Assembly: GCF_037975245.1 (NCBI RefSeq)
Contig: NC_092580.1
Location: 33,071,001 to 33,135,000 of the forward strand
Source: Apostichopus japonicus
Lineage: Eukaryota; Echinodermata; Holothuroidea; Aspidochirotida; Stichopodidae
Direction: 5' to 3'
DNA: 64,000 nucleotides
The notes under the pieces were generated by a model. It saw only the letters and a list, made by a program, of their open reading frames with translations, ran no database searches and was not told the DNA's origin. The position numbers were made by a program, and so were the translations under genes. Below, in pieces: positions 24,139 to 35,794 of the stretch (position 1 is its first letter; every line of letters starts with the position of its first letter).

Positions 24139-24870
24139 CAGGCGCGTAGCCAGCCTAATTCGTGGTGTGAGGGGGCAAAAGCCAATTGTTCTCACATTTG
24201 AAGAGTCAGAGAATTAACTCCTGTATTGATTGCTTTCCATGTCGTGATGTGGGATCTACCCAAGGGCGCAGTCACATTATTTCATAGTGTGGAAGGCAAT
24301 ATGCTATGTCATCAAGGGGAGGGTCTCCCTTCCCATTCAATTTTTCTTGTGTAAAAATGGATGGTGCTTAGATACAAAATGGTGCTATATGTTGCCAGTT
24401 TCGAAACAAAGAGTTTTCGACTGTATATGTTGTATCATATGTACATATTACTGTGTTTTAGAAGTTTCCGTCATATTCTGTCTGGGGGGGGGGGTGGGTA
24501 TGAGTCGCCCTCCTTGATTTTTTCTGGGGGTTAAAATCCAGAAGTTTATACGTGGTTTTTCCCCTTGCTCTACCCTCTGTCTCGATTTTGATTTATTTTT
24601 ATATGAGGAGGGGGAAGGGGCATGGTATTTGGCTACCAAGCCGTGTTCTACGGAGGTGTCTAAGGTGATGGGTTTTCCCTTCCCTTTGAGAAGTTTCTGG
24701 TAAAGGTGATTAAAAGCAAAATCATGCTTACATTTCCGTCATATTAGCTACATTTGTATAGTAAAACGTTAAAACTATATATGACTTTACGTGCGCCCAA
24801 TTTGTCGTCCGCCCCTCCCCCCGCCCACAACTCTCTCTTCCCTTCCCCTGTTCCCCTGGTTACGCCACTG
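24139..24870. mobile_element. hAT-like non-autonomous element
   Basis: Left end CAGGCGCGTAGCC; right end GGTTACGCCACTG. Flanks ATATGACA (24131-24138) and ATGTGACT (24871-24878) match at 6 of 8 positions, consistent with an aged hAT target duplication. The interior has a poly(G) run and no coding frame. A truncated copy is at 14379-14754 and a related piece at 29000-29440. Confidence 0.6.
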
Positions 24871-25096
24871 ATGTGACTTAATCTATTGCCGAGAGAGAGA
24901 GACTCACATGAGATGTGGGTATAACTATCTGGACTTATTTAAGGTACATATTGCGTTTAAATACCACCACAAAGGGATTCCTTCATACCATTAATTGTGA
25001 TCCTACTTGGATGTGATGTAATTGAGCTCCGATTGTAACCAAGTTTCAGGCACATATGTAATTTCAGGGTAAGTATCGATCACGTGCTCCATTACT

Positions 25097-25367
25097 CACT
25101 GGCGTACGAAGCTGGGAGCGGGGAGTTGGGGGCTGTCCTCCCGGGGTAACAGTCAGGGAGTGTCATGCCACAGCCAAACAATTATGGAAAGGGACGGATA
25201 CCGTTAAGGGGGGGGGGGTGGAGATAGCATCATGTGCATATAAGCCACCTTACGTAAACAGAAAATTCTCAAAAGGGAGGTGGATACCCCCTCCCCCCAG
25301 CATCCCCTGCAGGGGTTGACAAAGGAAGGATCCGCCCTGGGTGCCAACTATTCCAAATACGCCCCTG
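25097..25367. mobile_element. Small hAT-like MITE
   Basis: Left end CACTGGCGTACG and right end ATACGCCCCTG, flanked by CCATTACT (25089-25096) and CTATTACT (25368-25375), 7 of 8 identical. The interior is G/C-run rich and non-coding. Confidence 0.68.
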
Positions 25368-25471
25368 CTATTACTTGGTCGCATTTAATTGTTCACCAAG
25401 GACTGGACAGTTCATGAGATACAGAGTTACTATAGTCGCGTGGAATCAGCGTCATTTGTGGTCAGTGTCAA

Positions 25472-25835
25472 TTAGTCTTCATATTGTTTCTCCATCTTCC
25501 CTTGTTCGGCGATATAACAAGGGCAATTTAAAGGAGGATCAGCTGGGTGTGTACTGTGCTGGTTGTTACTTGCACTCTTGCAGTTAAAACAGGTATTGTG
25601 CTTGAACTTGCTGGTGCGCTTATAGTGGACATTCATTTGTATCGTGAGGCTGCGCACAAATGGCACAATCGACAATTGAGTGGCATTTGACAAGATAATA
25701 TCCAAATTGGTGACATCCGTTACAACGCTTAACTTGAAAGCGATCATACACGATACAATGATTTAGGCCAATCATTAATTTTGTCATTAGTGTTAGAAAG
25801 CAGTTTTCCGAGTTGAAACTAGATACGTCAACCAC
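25472..25835 (-). pseudogene. Decayed LINE ORF1 (gag-like CCHC zinc knuckles)
   Basis: Reading the minus strand, one frame gives RCNGCHQFGYYLVKC and CAICAQPHDTNEC; after a frameshift near 25625 a second frame gives CFNCK...HSTHPADPPLNCPCY. This is the order of zinc knuckles in ORF1 proteins of Jockey/I-type non-LTR retrotransposons, including the characteristic PHDT..C and CP.Y pieces. The frame is broken and both ends are missing, so it is a dead fragment. I cannot say whether it belongs to the same family as the ORF2 remnant at 58750-59204. Confidence 0.72.
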
Positions 25836-26034
25836 TGCAGCTTAACAAAGCTTTCGCTATTTCGAAGTGGCTGTATAGCAAATACCACTTGAGGAGGTGA
25901 TATCAATAAAAACCTTCATGAATTCATTCTGCCTGATGATGAATAAGATCAACAACCTCTTCATAAAAACAAGGAGCGTACGTGTACCTACCCACACGTT
26001 CTCAGTAGTATGAATTTGTAATGATCATTTCAAA

Positions 26035-26060
26035 CATGTCAAATTTCGAAATTTGACATG
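26035..26060. repeat. Perfect 26-bp palindrome
   Basis: Reads the same on both strands around a central TTCGAA, outer half-site CATGTCAAATTT. It sits in AT-rich DNA with no flanking repeat that I can see. Confidence 0.9.
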
Positions 26061-26764
26061 AATTGTTTTAGCTCAAAAGTTGACTTCATAATAGTATATC
26101 TACATAATTAAACTAATATTTATGTATGACTCTTATGACGCTTCTATATAAACATGAAACATAAAGTCATGGACTGTGTTCCTGATTATCCACCATCCAT
26201 CAATTTACCCGCCATATTTCACCCGCCAGAGTGCAGTGCAAACAATATGTAAATCTAACGACTTCTTGTTATACTCAGTGGGTACACCGATAATCAATGC
26301 TGGGGTGAATCAATAATGAAAGCCGGCCAAACCGCAGCTAAACGTATTGAGTTGGTTTAAACGAACAAGGATAATATAATAGTTGAGATCACCGCAGCTT
26401 CAGATTCGACTACCGCGTCTCTGTATGAATTGTTTGCATAAACGTAGCCTATAATCGATAAATTTGCACTTAGCCATGTTGTCCCTGGTATAAGAACGAT
26501 ATAGTTAGTAATCGCATGGGACCACTGCCGTTTGCACTGAGTAGATGATTCTATAGGCCTAAAGTACAATCACTCGAACTTATAAAGTTTCAACACATTC
26601 AAACATATTATGCAGTGATATATAGCTAAGTTCCTTGCCAGGGGAACGAAGCTTTTGTTTGTTGGTTAAAACCGTTCGTTCAAATCGTTGCTGACTGATA
26701 GACGTTTCATTTTGCGCCAGTCTTCACACCCTTTAATAAGATCATAACCTGAGAGAGGAGGAGA

Positions 26765-29700
26765 ATGAAAAGAGCAATGGCAACTGAATCTTCGGGACGA
26801 CGAGACGATTCTACTCTCATATCTAATCTGTCCCAAGCGATTGGAACAGCTAACAAAATACTTTACGAGATGCATCCAAAACGGTATTTATTAAATACAA
26901 CAAAAAATGTTAGCAAACTGCTTATCCACTAAAGAACCTGTGTAAGAGAATGTGTAAAAGTGGGCCTGACGTTTCGATCATAATCGAGCATAATCTTCTT
27001 CAGATGCTGAATGTGGGGGTGGGGGGGGGGTGCATTATTTGTGTAGGAAGTAATATGTCAATTTGTTTCCCTTGGCATTGTGTGCTGTCCCACAAAGAAG
27101 TTGTCAGTCAGCCTCTGAAAAAAGATTCTGCTAGGATCGAAACGTCAGGCCCCCTTTGACACATTCTCTTACACAGGTTCTTCAGTGGATAAGCAGTTTG
27201 CTAACAGTTTTTTGTTTATTTTGATTTAAATTCACACTTGAATTAGTTAGATTTCCCTGAAATTTGTTATGATTTGTTATGATTAACATGTTTGTTTGTA
27301 TGAGCTGAGAGTGAGCTGAGATTGACGGTGTTATTCATAAAGGTATAAACAGGAGTTGTCTGCAGTATATATGCGGGCCAAACCCGGGAAAGATTTAAAT
27401 TCTGCCCGCATGCGCAGTCAAACATTATTTGCAATAATCGAATATGCGAACCATTATGGCTGTATAGGCCTGAGCACCCTTATTGAATCTATCTATATAT
27501 AATAAGATTTTGGTTCTGCGCCTTTGCTCGAAGCAATGTTTCTCTCTAGTTCTGGTCAAAAATAAATTGAGAAATGGGGGATAATTGGTGGAGAGAGAGG
27601 TGTAACAATATATGACTAGTATAAAACGGCGGATTAAATATACATTACTTGTTTTGCTGTAGTATATCATGTAAGTTCTGTACAAAAACTTCACTGCCGC
27701 TGGATCCGTCACGGATTACGAAAAACATTTAGAAAGACGGAAACGATCACGTGCATTATTTCAAACCTTACATTGTTGGCCTATAAAGTTCCCCTAATCT
27801 GAGAAATGTAAAAGAAAGGGGTAGTTGGGGGGGGGGGGGAGACAGGGTCAATGGTTGGGTAATTTATCTTTCTATATCACTCTTAGGTTTATGAGCCTGT
27901 GAAACTACACTGAATTCAACTCCAATTTGAGACCGACTTGGGACAGACTTCTGGTTTTCACTGGAGGGTGAATCCCCCTACTCCCACCCCTATAGAACGG
28001 CACTCATTGTGAAGTGAATTTAGAACCTTTGCACGTACCAACGATGCCCGCTCATTATTTGAATTCGCGCTTTTATGATCTATGACTATACATCTATAAG
28101 TAAAGCATTGTGTTTGTGAGTAAATATTTTCAAAAAAATATTAATACCTATTGTGCTTTTCTCTACAGACGGGAGGAAGCTAGGGTCATGGACACACCTC
28201 CTAGCCCCCCATCATCATCTGGCAAAGAACAGGAAGAAGAAGAAGATGAAGGCAGAAATGTTGAATATAGCGTATCAGACTCCCCCACACCATCATCCCC
28301 AGAGAAAGATGAAGATTCTTCGGGAGACGATGAGGTAACTATGCGTTTGTTAGCAATAACCAATCAAATCCTAAGCCATCTATATAAATATCAATAACTG
28401 AAAATGGCGCAATGCCCGGGAGGGTTAGCGTGGAGGGAGAGGGGGTAGGGAACTTGAGGGGGGGGGAGGTATTACGCATCCTGGAAACAATTTAAGAGCG
28501 CAGAGAATACTCCTTTGAATATTCGTAGGTAATTATACTCTCTCTGCCTTGACATTTGATCAATATTTAATGCAGTAAGAGTCTTGAAATTTGTACGGGT
28601 CTCTTCGTCGACCTAATATTTATTTTATCAATAATGTGCAAGCACATTTTATGTTATTGACACATGTGTTTGCTCCCTCTGTACAGGAATACACACCAGG
28701 AAAACACAAGTGTGACAAATGTAACAAAACATTTACAGGGAGAGATACTCTTAGGAGGCATAGGAGAACAGTTCACGTTCCTCGGAGGTTTAAATGCAAC
28801 GGCTGTGCAATGATGTTTAAAACCCGCAGTAACTTAAACCGGCATCAATCCAAGTCAAGGGAACATTGTATACTACTTTCTAAATCGTCTCCTTTAACTA
28901 GACAAGAAGATTCTAGCAAGGTAAGCAAATCATCAACCAAATGTCATTTTTGTATACTCTTTTCTATAAAACTTCTATAGCATCTAATCACGGTCGCATG
29001 CTAACCAGGGGTGCCACCCACCATGTTTGTACTGGGGAAAGTTGTGGAGGGGAGGGGGCAAGATATCTAAGTTTGGGGGAGGTAAGTATAAGACGAATTG
29101 TGACCCCTTCCATTCTGGGAAAGATAAAATGGAAGGTGTTTGGAGTCAAAGTGGTGTTATCTTATGCAACATGTGAAACAACGTTGACTATATTGAGCTT
29201 GTAGCGCACATATATAGGCTATTATTTATTTATGTGATGTACACTTTGATATTTTGTAAGATTGTATCTGCCTGTTCTGGGGGGGAGGGGATGAGTGTAT
29301 GGGAGGAGGCGGGGGGGGGGGGGGCTTTCGTCCCAGAAGTATTGGCTTACGTGGTTGGGTATCTGTAGCTAGTCGGACAAAGTTTTTCCTTGAATGGTCA
29401 GCATTCTTAGCTTTCTTGTGTTTTTGGAAAAGTAGATTAAAAGACTAAAAGGAAGGACCAAACAATTCTTTAGAAAGAGTTTAGTTAGTTCTTTACTATC
29501 TCCCGAGTTTATTATTTCTTAATCTGACACTTTCACTTACGGCTTATCATTTACACAGACTTCTTCATCAAGTACAAACAATCAGGTTAAAGCCGTACCC
29601 TGCAACGTACCGACTCCCGACAATGACTCTTTCGCCAGCAAGGACCATACCACACCGCCGTTATACAATATGTTAACTACTTCTGCTGGCGCTGCAAAGC

Positions 29701-32645
29701 CATTGGTCGTTGTCAAAGATGAAAACAAATCACAGACCACTCTGAAGCAAGTCTCAAGGAATACTGAAAACAAAGTAAATCCCTAGTTTAAACTTTCTGC
29801 AGGCCCGATTCCTTCACCCCCAGAGAAAAAGGAAATCTGTTAAAGCCCATGAATAATCAAGATCTTAAATATATCCGTCATGTCGGTCACATACATAATG
29901 AGACGATTTCCTTCAGAATTGACCATTTAAGCTTCAGTACATAAGACGCGCGTAACATCTGTTAATATTGTGTCCTTTTTGGCGTTCATAGAACCAACTA
30001 AAAATGAGATCAGTTCGTGTTTCCGCCTCTGCGTAATGAAACAACCTTTATTAGGAATTCCATGCATGTGATAACCGCAGACGACATTCGCCGTCTTATT
30101 TACATATATTCAAACCCGTGAATAATCTAGATATTTATATTTCAAGAATATTTGCAAGATATTTTATTTCATTACATACATATCACAACGCTTGGAGTTA
30201 CCTGCTTACAGCCGGCCTATCATGAAAAATAATTGTAACAAAAACAAACAAAACTATTGGATAACACAAGCAAAATTGCCTTAAAAACTGTTAGTAGGCT
30301 ATGCACATAGCCTATTTGTTGCTTAAGTCACAAGCTTATATTCTGCCTGGGTGGAGTCCATGTACTTTCCAGCATCCCTCCCTACTCCCCCTCCCCTTGC
30401 CCTCTTTTCGAATTCTCATACGTCATTGATTTCTTTGACATCCGATCATACTTGGGCGTTTCTGTCGACCTTTCTTATATTTCTCATTTTTCCCGTTCTT
30501 CCCGATTCATTTCTGGCTTCTTCTCTTCTACAGAGCCCTGCAACAGGACATCACTACGAGTGCGAGAGATGTGAGAAAGTATTTCAAACTCCAAAAATTC
30601 TTCAGGCGCATGTGCGAAAAGTTCACGTCCTTCCAAGGTTTAGATGCAGTGATTGTATGAGGATGTTTAAATGCAAGAATTTTTTAAGAAAACATCGAGA
30701 AAACCCTCCAAAACGTTGTACACTAGCTGCTTACAGAAAGCGACTCTTAAAAAAACAGGAATTCAATCAGGTAAGCCATTCAACTAAACATTTACTTTTC
30801 ATACCTTCAAGAACTTAACTCGGTTGCATGTCATTATTAATGTAAAGTATAAAGATGTATAAGCTTGTAAAGATAAAGATGTAAAGAAAGCGAATATATT
30901 ACGTAAAACTAGAGAAAATTAGTAGAGTTAAAAGTTGGGTGCCTTCAGTTCAACAATGCCGGTAATCAATAGTGTATGACGTCACAAACTCCATATTTGG
31001 TGAAGTTCAAATGATCAAAATATCTGTATACAGATCCCGTATTGTTAGGCTACATAGAGAGTGTATAGCAGTACTGAGTCCTAGCCAAACCACCTCTCCC
31101 TCTATACGCTTCATCTCTTACTGATTCCTCTACGCACATAGCTTTATTATTCACTCCATCTTTCGTGTTTCCTGCACTGTTTTAATCCTCTCTCCTTCAC
31201 GAATCAAGACCTTCACACCTCCAACTCTTGCACGTACAGATTATTCACTGTATTGTATCATGTTTCACTCTATTCAAGGTACAGTGCTCACTATACATCT
31301 TAGCTTTCTTTCACTACCCCTTCCCTTCTTCACTACCCCTTCCCCAACCGTTGGCACATTTCCATATATTCGGTCTCGCTACCATTAAATATTACCCCCC
31401 CCCCCTTCGTCCAATTTGAATGATGTCCAGTATTACATGGACCCAAAGAGATCAACACAGCGCCCAATGATATGAAGTATATATTCCGATTGGACAACGA
31501 AAAAGCCTCTTCCCGTTTTTTCTCACCCCTTTTTTATACATAAATTTCAAAGAATTTGCTTTTCGTATACATTTTTTGCTACAAAATGTGTTTCAAATTC
31601 TGAATAAGTAGATGTTAATGTACTCTTGCATAGTGTCATCGAATGTCACCCGCTTAGACCCTCTTCACAAGATATTCAGGGGGCATGGTAACTCGGAATT
31701 TACCCCCGCCCATCCCTTGCTCCTTGATTCCTTAGGGCTGGATAACAACAGATTTGGTTCAACAAGATCCAGACGTCACTGTTGAAAAAAAGTTAGTTCT
31801 AGCTGACAATAGTCTTTATTCTATAACAAATTTTGTCATTTTATCAACTAATTGACTATGCATTTCATCTTCTGTGTACGATGTGTGGTTTAGGAGGGTA
31901 GCAACGATTCTCTTAAGAAGAGCAATAATTTCAATCGAAAGTAGGACCAAGAGGGTAAGGATTCTTCCGTCGAATTCTCCAAAGACTTTAATAATTTCTT
32001 CCATTTTTCATCCCATATTCGTTCGTTTTTGTTTGGATGCGGTCAGAGACGGCTTAATCTAGTCTTTGGTCTTTATCACACAGACATCTCCTTCCAGTAT
32101 CGACAGCCAAATTAAAGCCATACCTTACCATCCTTGTCCTCGCTGCAATGTCTACTTCACCTCGAAAGCACATTTACGAAGACATTTAGCAAATCAGTTG
32201 ACTGCTTGTCTCGGAACTGCCAAGACATTGGAGCTTCTCAGAAAGAGGAACGAATCTCAAAACGGCGAGCAGCAAGCCACAGAGGATATTGCATCCACAA
32301 GCAATGTACCACTAGCTCAGCAGCAAGCCACAGAGGATATCGGATACACCAGCAAGGTACATCTAGTTCACACCCCCACTTATCACAGGGCTGGGTGGGT
32401 GGGGGGATCTTAATAACTAAAGCCCAACGGCATGCTGAAGTGAATATTGACACACACCCATCTATATATATATATATATCTATATATATATATATATATA
32501 TAGGCCTATGACTCATAATTGACATATAAGGAGTAAGTTAATATATTTTCTAAAACTTACTCCTTATTTGTCAATTATGAGTCATATCTTATTTCTCTGG
32601 TTTTCTCTAATAATATTTTCTTTTGGAGTAAACGTGGATTTTCGG

Positions 32646-32731
<86 letters not shown>

Positions 32732-33334
32732 CTCTGTCTGTTGTACATGTAGGCACATCAGCATTCTGATATCTTCAGAACGAATTAATTCTTTTATTGT
32801 GAAATCAATGTTTTGATCCCAATTTAACCTCATTAAATATGTCAGTTTTTTCTACATTATGACACCTTCCTGATTTTTTGGACCAGCTGTAAATTATGAA
32901 GGTCACTACCACACCCCCTCCCCTCCCACCCAACACACACACACCCAAAATAGAAATCGTTTAATTTCGATCACGCTTCTTGCCCATACAATATGAACCA
33001 AAAATGTATCCCATGCATAATCACATTATCGAATTAAATTGAAGAGATCTAAACCCTTTATTTCTCAACAAGACAGGAAGCTGCAGGGTTGTAGGCCATG
33101 TATTTGTATAAGGTTCTGCATTCGTTGTTACTTTAAGTACTGAAACTTTGATACATTTCTCAGTTTAGGTAAATTAATGCATTATTGTTTTCCTTTTTTC
33201 TTTCGTTCCAGGACGATGATTGTAAACAACAAATTCAGCAACTAAGAGGTATGGTTAAAACCTGTCTGAATGAGATCTTAGGCTTACGAAGGCGGCAAGG
33301 TGCCCTGGAGAGGAAACTGGCATCATTAATATGA
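26765..33334 (+). CDS. C2H2/C2HC zinc-finger protein with duplicated two-exon module
   Basis: Exons: 26765-26883 (candidate first exon), 28169-28334, 28687-28920, 29559-29774, 30534-30770, 32084-32356, 33212-33334; total 455 aa, ending IRGMVK..LASLI then TGA-like C-terminal coiled coil (final exon [13 protein letters not shown]..). Introns after 28334 are all phase 0 with good consensus sites. An acidic Ser/Pro-rich stretch in exon 2 is followed by finger pairs in 28687-28920 (CDKC..H..H then CNGC..H..C) and 30534-30770 (CERC..H..H then CSDC..H..C), and one CPRC..H..C finger at 32134-32210. C2H2 arrays usually bind nucleic acid; the target is unknown. The first exon has an in-frame TGA upstream (26750) and compatible phase, but a weak donor (CG|GTATTT). 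If it is wrong, translation may begin at ATG 28188. AATAAA follows at 33372. Confidence 0.78.
26896..27220. mobile_element. Foldback/MITE element with ~100-bp inverted arms
   Basis: Left arm 26896-27010 and right arm 27105-27220 are inverted copies; shared blocks include GTTAGCAAACTGCTTATCCA, AAGAACCTGTGTAAGAGAAT and CCTGACGTTTCGATC. The central part includes a poly(G) run. It lies in intron 1 of the zinc-finger gene, 12 bases after the proposed donor. The superfamily is not clear. Confidence 0.78.
29000..29440. mobile_element. Interspersed repeat related to the element at 24139
   Basis: Shares AATGGA(A/G)GGTG..TAGATA-like and ATATATAGGCTATTAT..TTTATGT blocks and a following poly(G) run with 14379-14754 and 24139-24520. 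It lies in an intron between exons 28687-28920 and 29559-29774. Ends are not defined. Confidence 0.5.
30771..32083. other. Intron of the zinc-finger gene
   Basis: The 1.3-kb gap between exons 30534-30770 and 32084-32356. A short exon-like stretch at 31893-31960 fails in the required phase. Nothing else recognised. Confidence 0.6.
32270..32371 (+). repeat. 51-bp tandem duplication spanning an exon end
   Basis: Two 51-nt units start at 32270 and 32321 with CAGCAAGCCACAGAGGATAT. They encode QQATEDI-x10 twice. The second unit contains the splice donor AAG|GTACAT (exon end 32356), whereas the same position in the first unit reads AATGTACCA and is translated. Confidence 0.85.
32507..32586. repeat. 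33-bp-arm hairpin between (TA)n tracts
   Basis: Arms 32507-32539 and 32554-32586 are inverted copies with one mismatch around a 14-nt AT-rich loop. (TA)n runs flank both sides (32463-32503 and 32645-32729). It may be a tiny TA-targeting MITE or a structure-prone sequence. Confidence 0.85.
32645..32729. repeat. (TA)n microsatellite
   Basis: About 40 uninterrupted TA units in the last intron of the zinc-finger gene. Confidence 0.95.
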
Positions 33335-33371
33335 AAACAAAAGGGGCAACAGAACCATTTATAATGATGGA

Positions 33372-33377
33372 AATAAA
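33372..33377 (+). terminator. Poly(A) signal of the zinc-finger gene
   Basis: AATAAA 38 bases after the TGA at 33332-33334, the first canonical signal downstream. Confidence 0.65.
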
Positions 33378-33399
33378 AACCGCAAGGAAAACACTTTCA

Positions 33400-34280
33400 T
33401 CAATTTTATAGCAAGCTAAACATTGAGGCCGTTACTAATTACCTATGAGTGTTCATCTCGAAGCGATAGTGTGCTTATGAGTTGTTCGAACTGCCCTTCC
33501 GCCTCGCAAACTAATGTGCCAGTTGCCAGTTGGTATAGTACTGGTGATGGGTAAATCATTCTATGTGACGCTTCTCTCATTTTGGATAAGATCATGTGTA
33601 GTATCCTTTTCGAGGGGAATGGTGATGCACACCTCACGATGATCACACAGTCACCGTCCCGATGCAAGGGGACTGGAGTTGAGAGCGGATCAGTCGTTCT
33701 GTAGTTTGGTTTTCGTGCCCAGGTTCTTTCCTGGGCGAGTTTTTCTTAAAAAGTATCATTCTATGTGACGTCACTATGTTATTATATTTTCACAAATTGT
33801 TCTTGTTGGTTATCAATTACCAACGTTACAATCATTTAACAAGAAGTACATCTTGTATATATTTGTAGTAAATGCCTTGTTATAGTAGCCTAGGCTCGCT
33901 GTTACATCTACGCACATCCGTAGATATACATGGCTGTGACTGTATCGAAATGGACGCCATCATCTAAACAGCAGATAGGGATTCCCCAAGAATTGTTTAT
34001 AATAATGATCACTATCAGTAAATGTTTGCAGTTGCTACGATTTTTATTTTAACAGTAATTTAAACATCAAGTATCGATATTGCTTTAAATCGATACATTA
34101 TTTTAGAATTTTACGCATTTGTTTAGAAGCTTGAACCAGTCAAAAGAAATTAGTTTGAATTAATTGCCTATTTTGAAGGTCAATATACTAAGGCTAAACG
34201 GATTATGATTTGTTACATTGTCATGTTTGTTTTTCGTGTAATTTAAATAAAGGCTATTATGTAATTTATCTTCATACGCC
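33400..34280. other. Intergenic, no gene recognised
   Basis: AT-rich sequence downstream of the zinc-finger gene. Open frames are short and show no family resemblance. Confidence 0.5.
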
Positions 34281-34288
34281 ACCCTCTA

Positions 34289-35600
34289 CAGGGGCGGATC
34301 CAGGGGGGGGCCCGGGGGGCCCGGGCCCCCCTTTTTGAAAATCCTGATTTTTTTTTACCGCGTTCGAGGGAAAGGGCCCCATGCGTGATCAGTGGCGTAG
34401 CTACGGGGGGCCTGGGGGACCGAGGCCCCCCATGAAATAGGCTGGCCCCCACTGGCCCCCCACTGGGAATGGGGTAAAAAAAAGGTTGTAAACAAATTAA
34501 CAAATAAAAATAAGTGCGATTCACTTATATTTTTTGTTCAATAATTTGGGAAATAGAGTTACACAATTATCTCGTCTGCATCTGGCAGAATAAGAAAATA
34601 CAATATCTGTAGTAATCATGAGAATGGTCACACAGCATGGCATGGCAATGGTCGATGCGACGATTGCGACCATATACCACGAACCTTGTTGTGCTGCGCG
34701 ATATCGATATCTGCTGAAAATATGTTCAGTGCTCCCACCTAGCGCAACAATTTATCAAAAGATTGGCTCCGTTTGTACTGAGCCGAGGTATCAGGTTTTC
34801 ATATATTGCCTCGAGTCAAATGAATATATGCAGGCGCGGATCCAGCGGGGGGGGGGGGGGGTCCAGGGGGTCCGGACCCCCTGCTCTTGGCCAAAAAAAA
34901 AAGAGAGAAAAAACAAGAGAGAGAAAAAAAAGAGAGAAAAAAAGAGAGAGAAAAAATAATTAAATTAAACGCCAATTTTAAACATGTAGGACGTCAGAAA
35001 AGCGGTTATCCTCACAAGTCATCCAGGTGTGTCTTTTCCGTCAAATGAACTATAGTGTGCACGCGTGCTACACGTGCCAAAAATGCCTAACGATCTCAAT
35101 TTTCAGACCGAAAAGTTTCAAAATTGAGGTGGTGTTCGAATTTTTTTCGGCGGTGAGGTTACAGAGCGGTTAGGCTGCTAGGATGCGCTAACGAATTTTT
35201 CATGAGCAAACCCCTCACCCTTCCAGAATCCTGGATCCGGCCCTGCATCATACAGTGGTGACGGAACGGGAGGGGATTGGGGGCTAAAGGCGTTATGATT
35301 TTTGTATCATCTCAACTCATCTGATATGTAATACCATATTTCATAGATTGTTTTTTTCTCATCAATTGAGAAATTGCAGACATGAGATCCATATTTTCAG
35401 GCTAGGTACATGCTGCTTAGAATACTCGGGAAGTGCCGTTTCCGGCCATCTGGGGGGTTTGTAAAGCCAAAAACTTTCTTGTACGCTCCGCGCCAACCGA
35501 TGATGGCGCTCCGTTTAGATAGTCTTACGTTCAGGCGCGGCTGGACCAGTCAGACCCCCCCCCCCTGTCACAAATCCTTCATGCGCCCCTGATATGTCAT
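34289..35600. mobile_element. Cluster of hAT-like termini and fragments
   Basis: At least four hAT-type ends: CAGGGGCGGATCCAGGG (34289), CAGTGGCGTAGCTACGG (34394), CAGGCGCGGATCCAG (34831) and the opposite end GGATCCGGCCCTG (about 35233), then CAGTGGTGACGGAACG (35254). The part 35330-35550 is an inverted copy of sequence in the element at 56308-57344. I could not pair ends by target duplication, so this is a nested, partly deleted cluster. A purine-rich AGAGAAAAAA tract follows the 34831 end. Confidence 0.6.
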
Positions 35601-35794
35601 TGAATATTCCACAAAACAACTTTTTTATGCCCACGAAACTGTCGAAACACTACTGGTTGAGATATAAAATATTGGGAATTCCGAAATTCCTGCAAACTGC
35701 GGCTGTGCCTGTTCAATACTCACTACTGTATCGCCTTAAAAAATGATGAGTGGAAATAGTTTCTCCAGGACCGTATCGTATCGTGGGTATCGAG

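Larger units (their letters stand above)
14820..24463. repeat. Unit B of the tandem segmental duplication
   Basis: Collinear with 5187-14754. Specific to this unit are the hAT composite (17852-19838), a SINE (21088-21400) and a segment with minisatellites (22216-23221). It lacks the satellite and the LINE tail found in unit A. Confidence 0.9.

Noticed and set aside
31893-31960. Extra exon of the plus-strand zinc-finger gene
   Set aside because: In the required phase 0 it meets a TAG before any usable donor.
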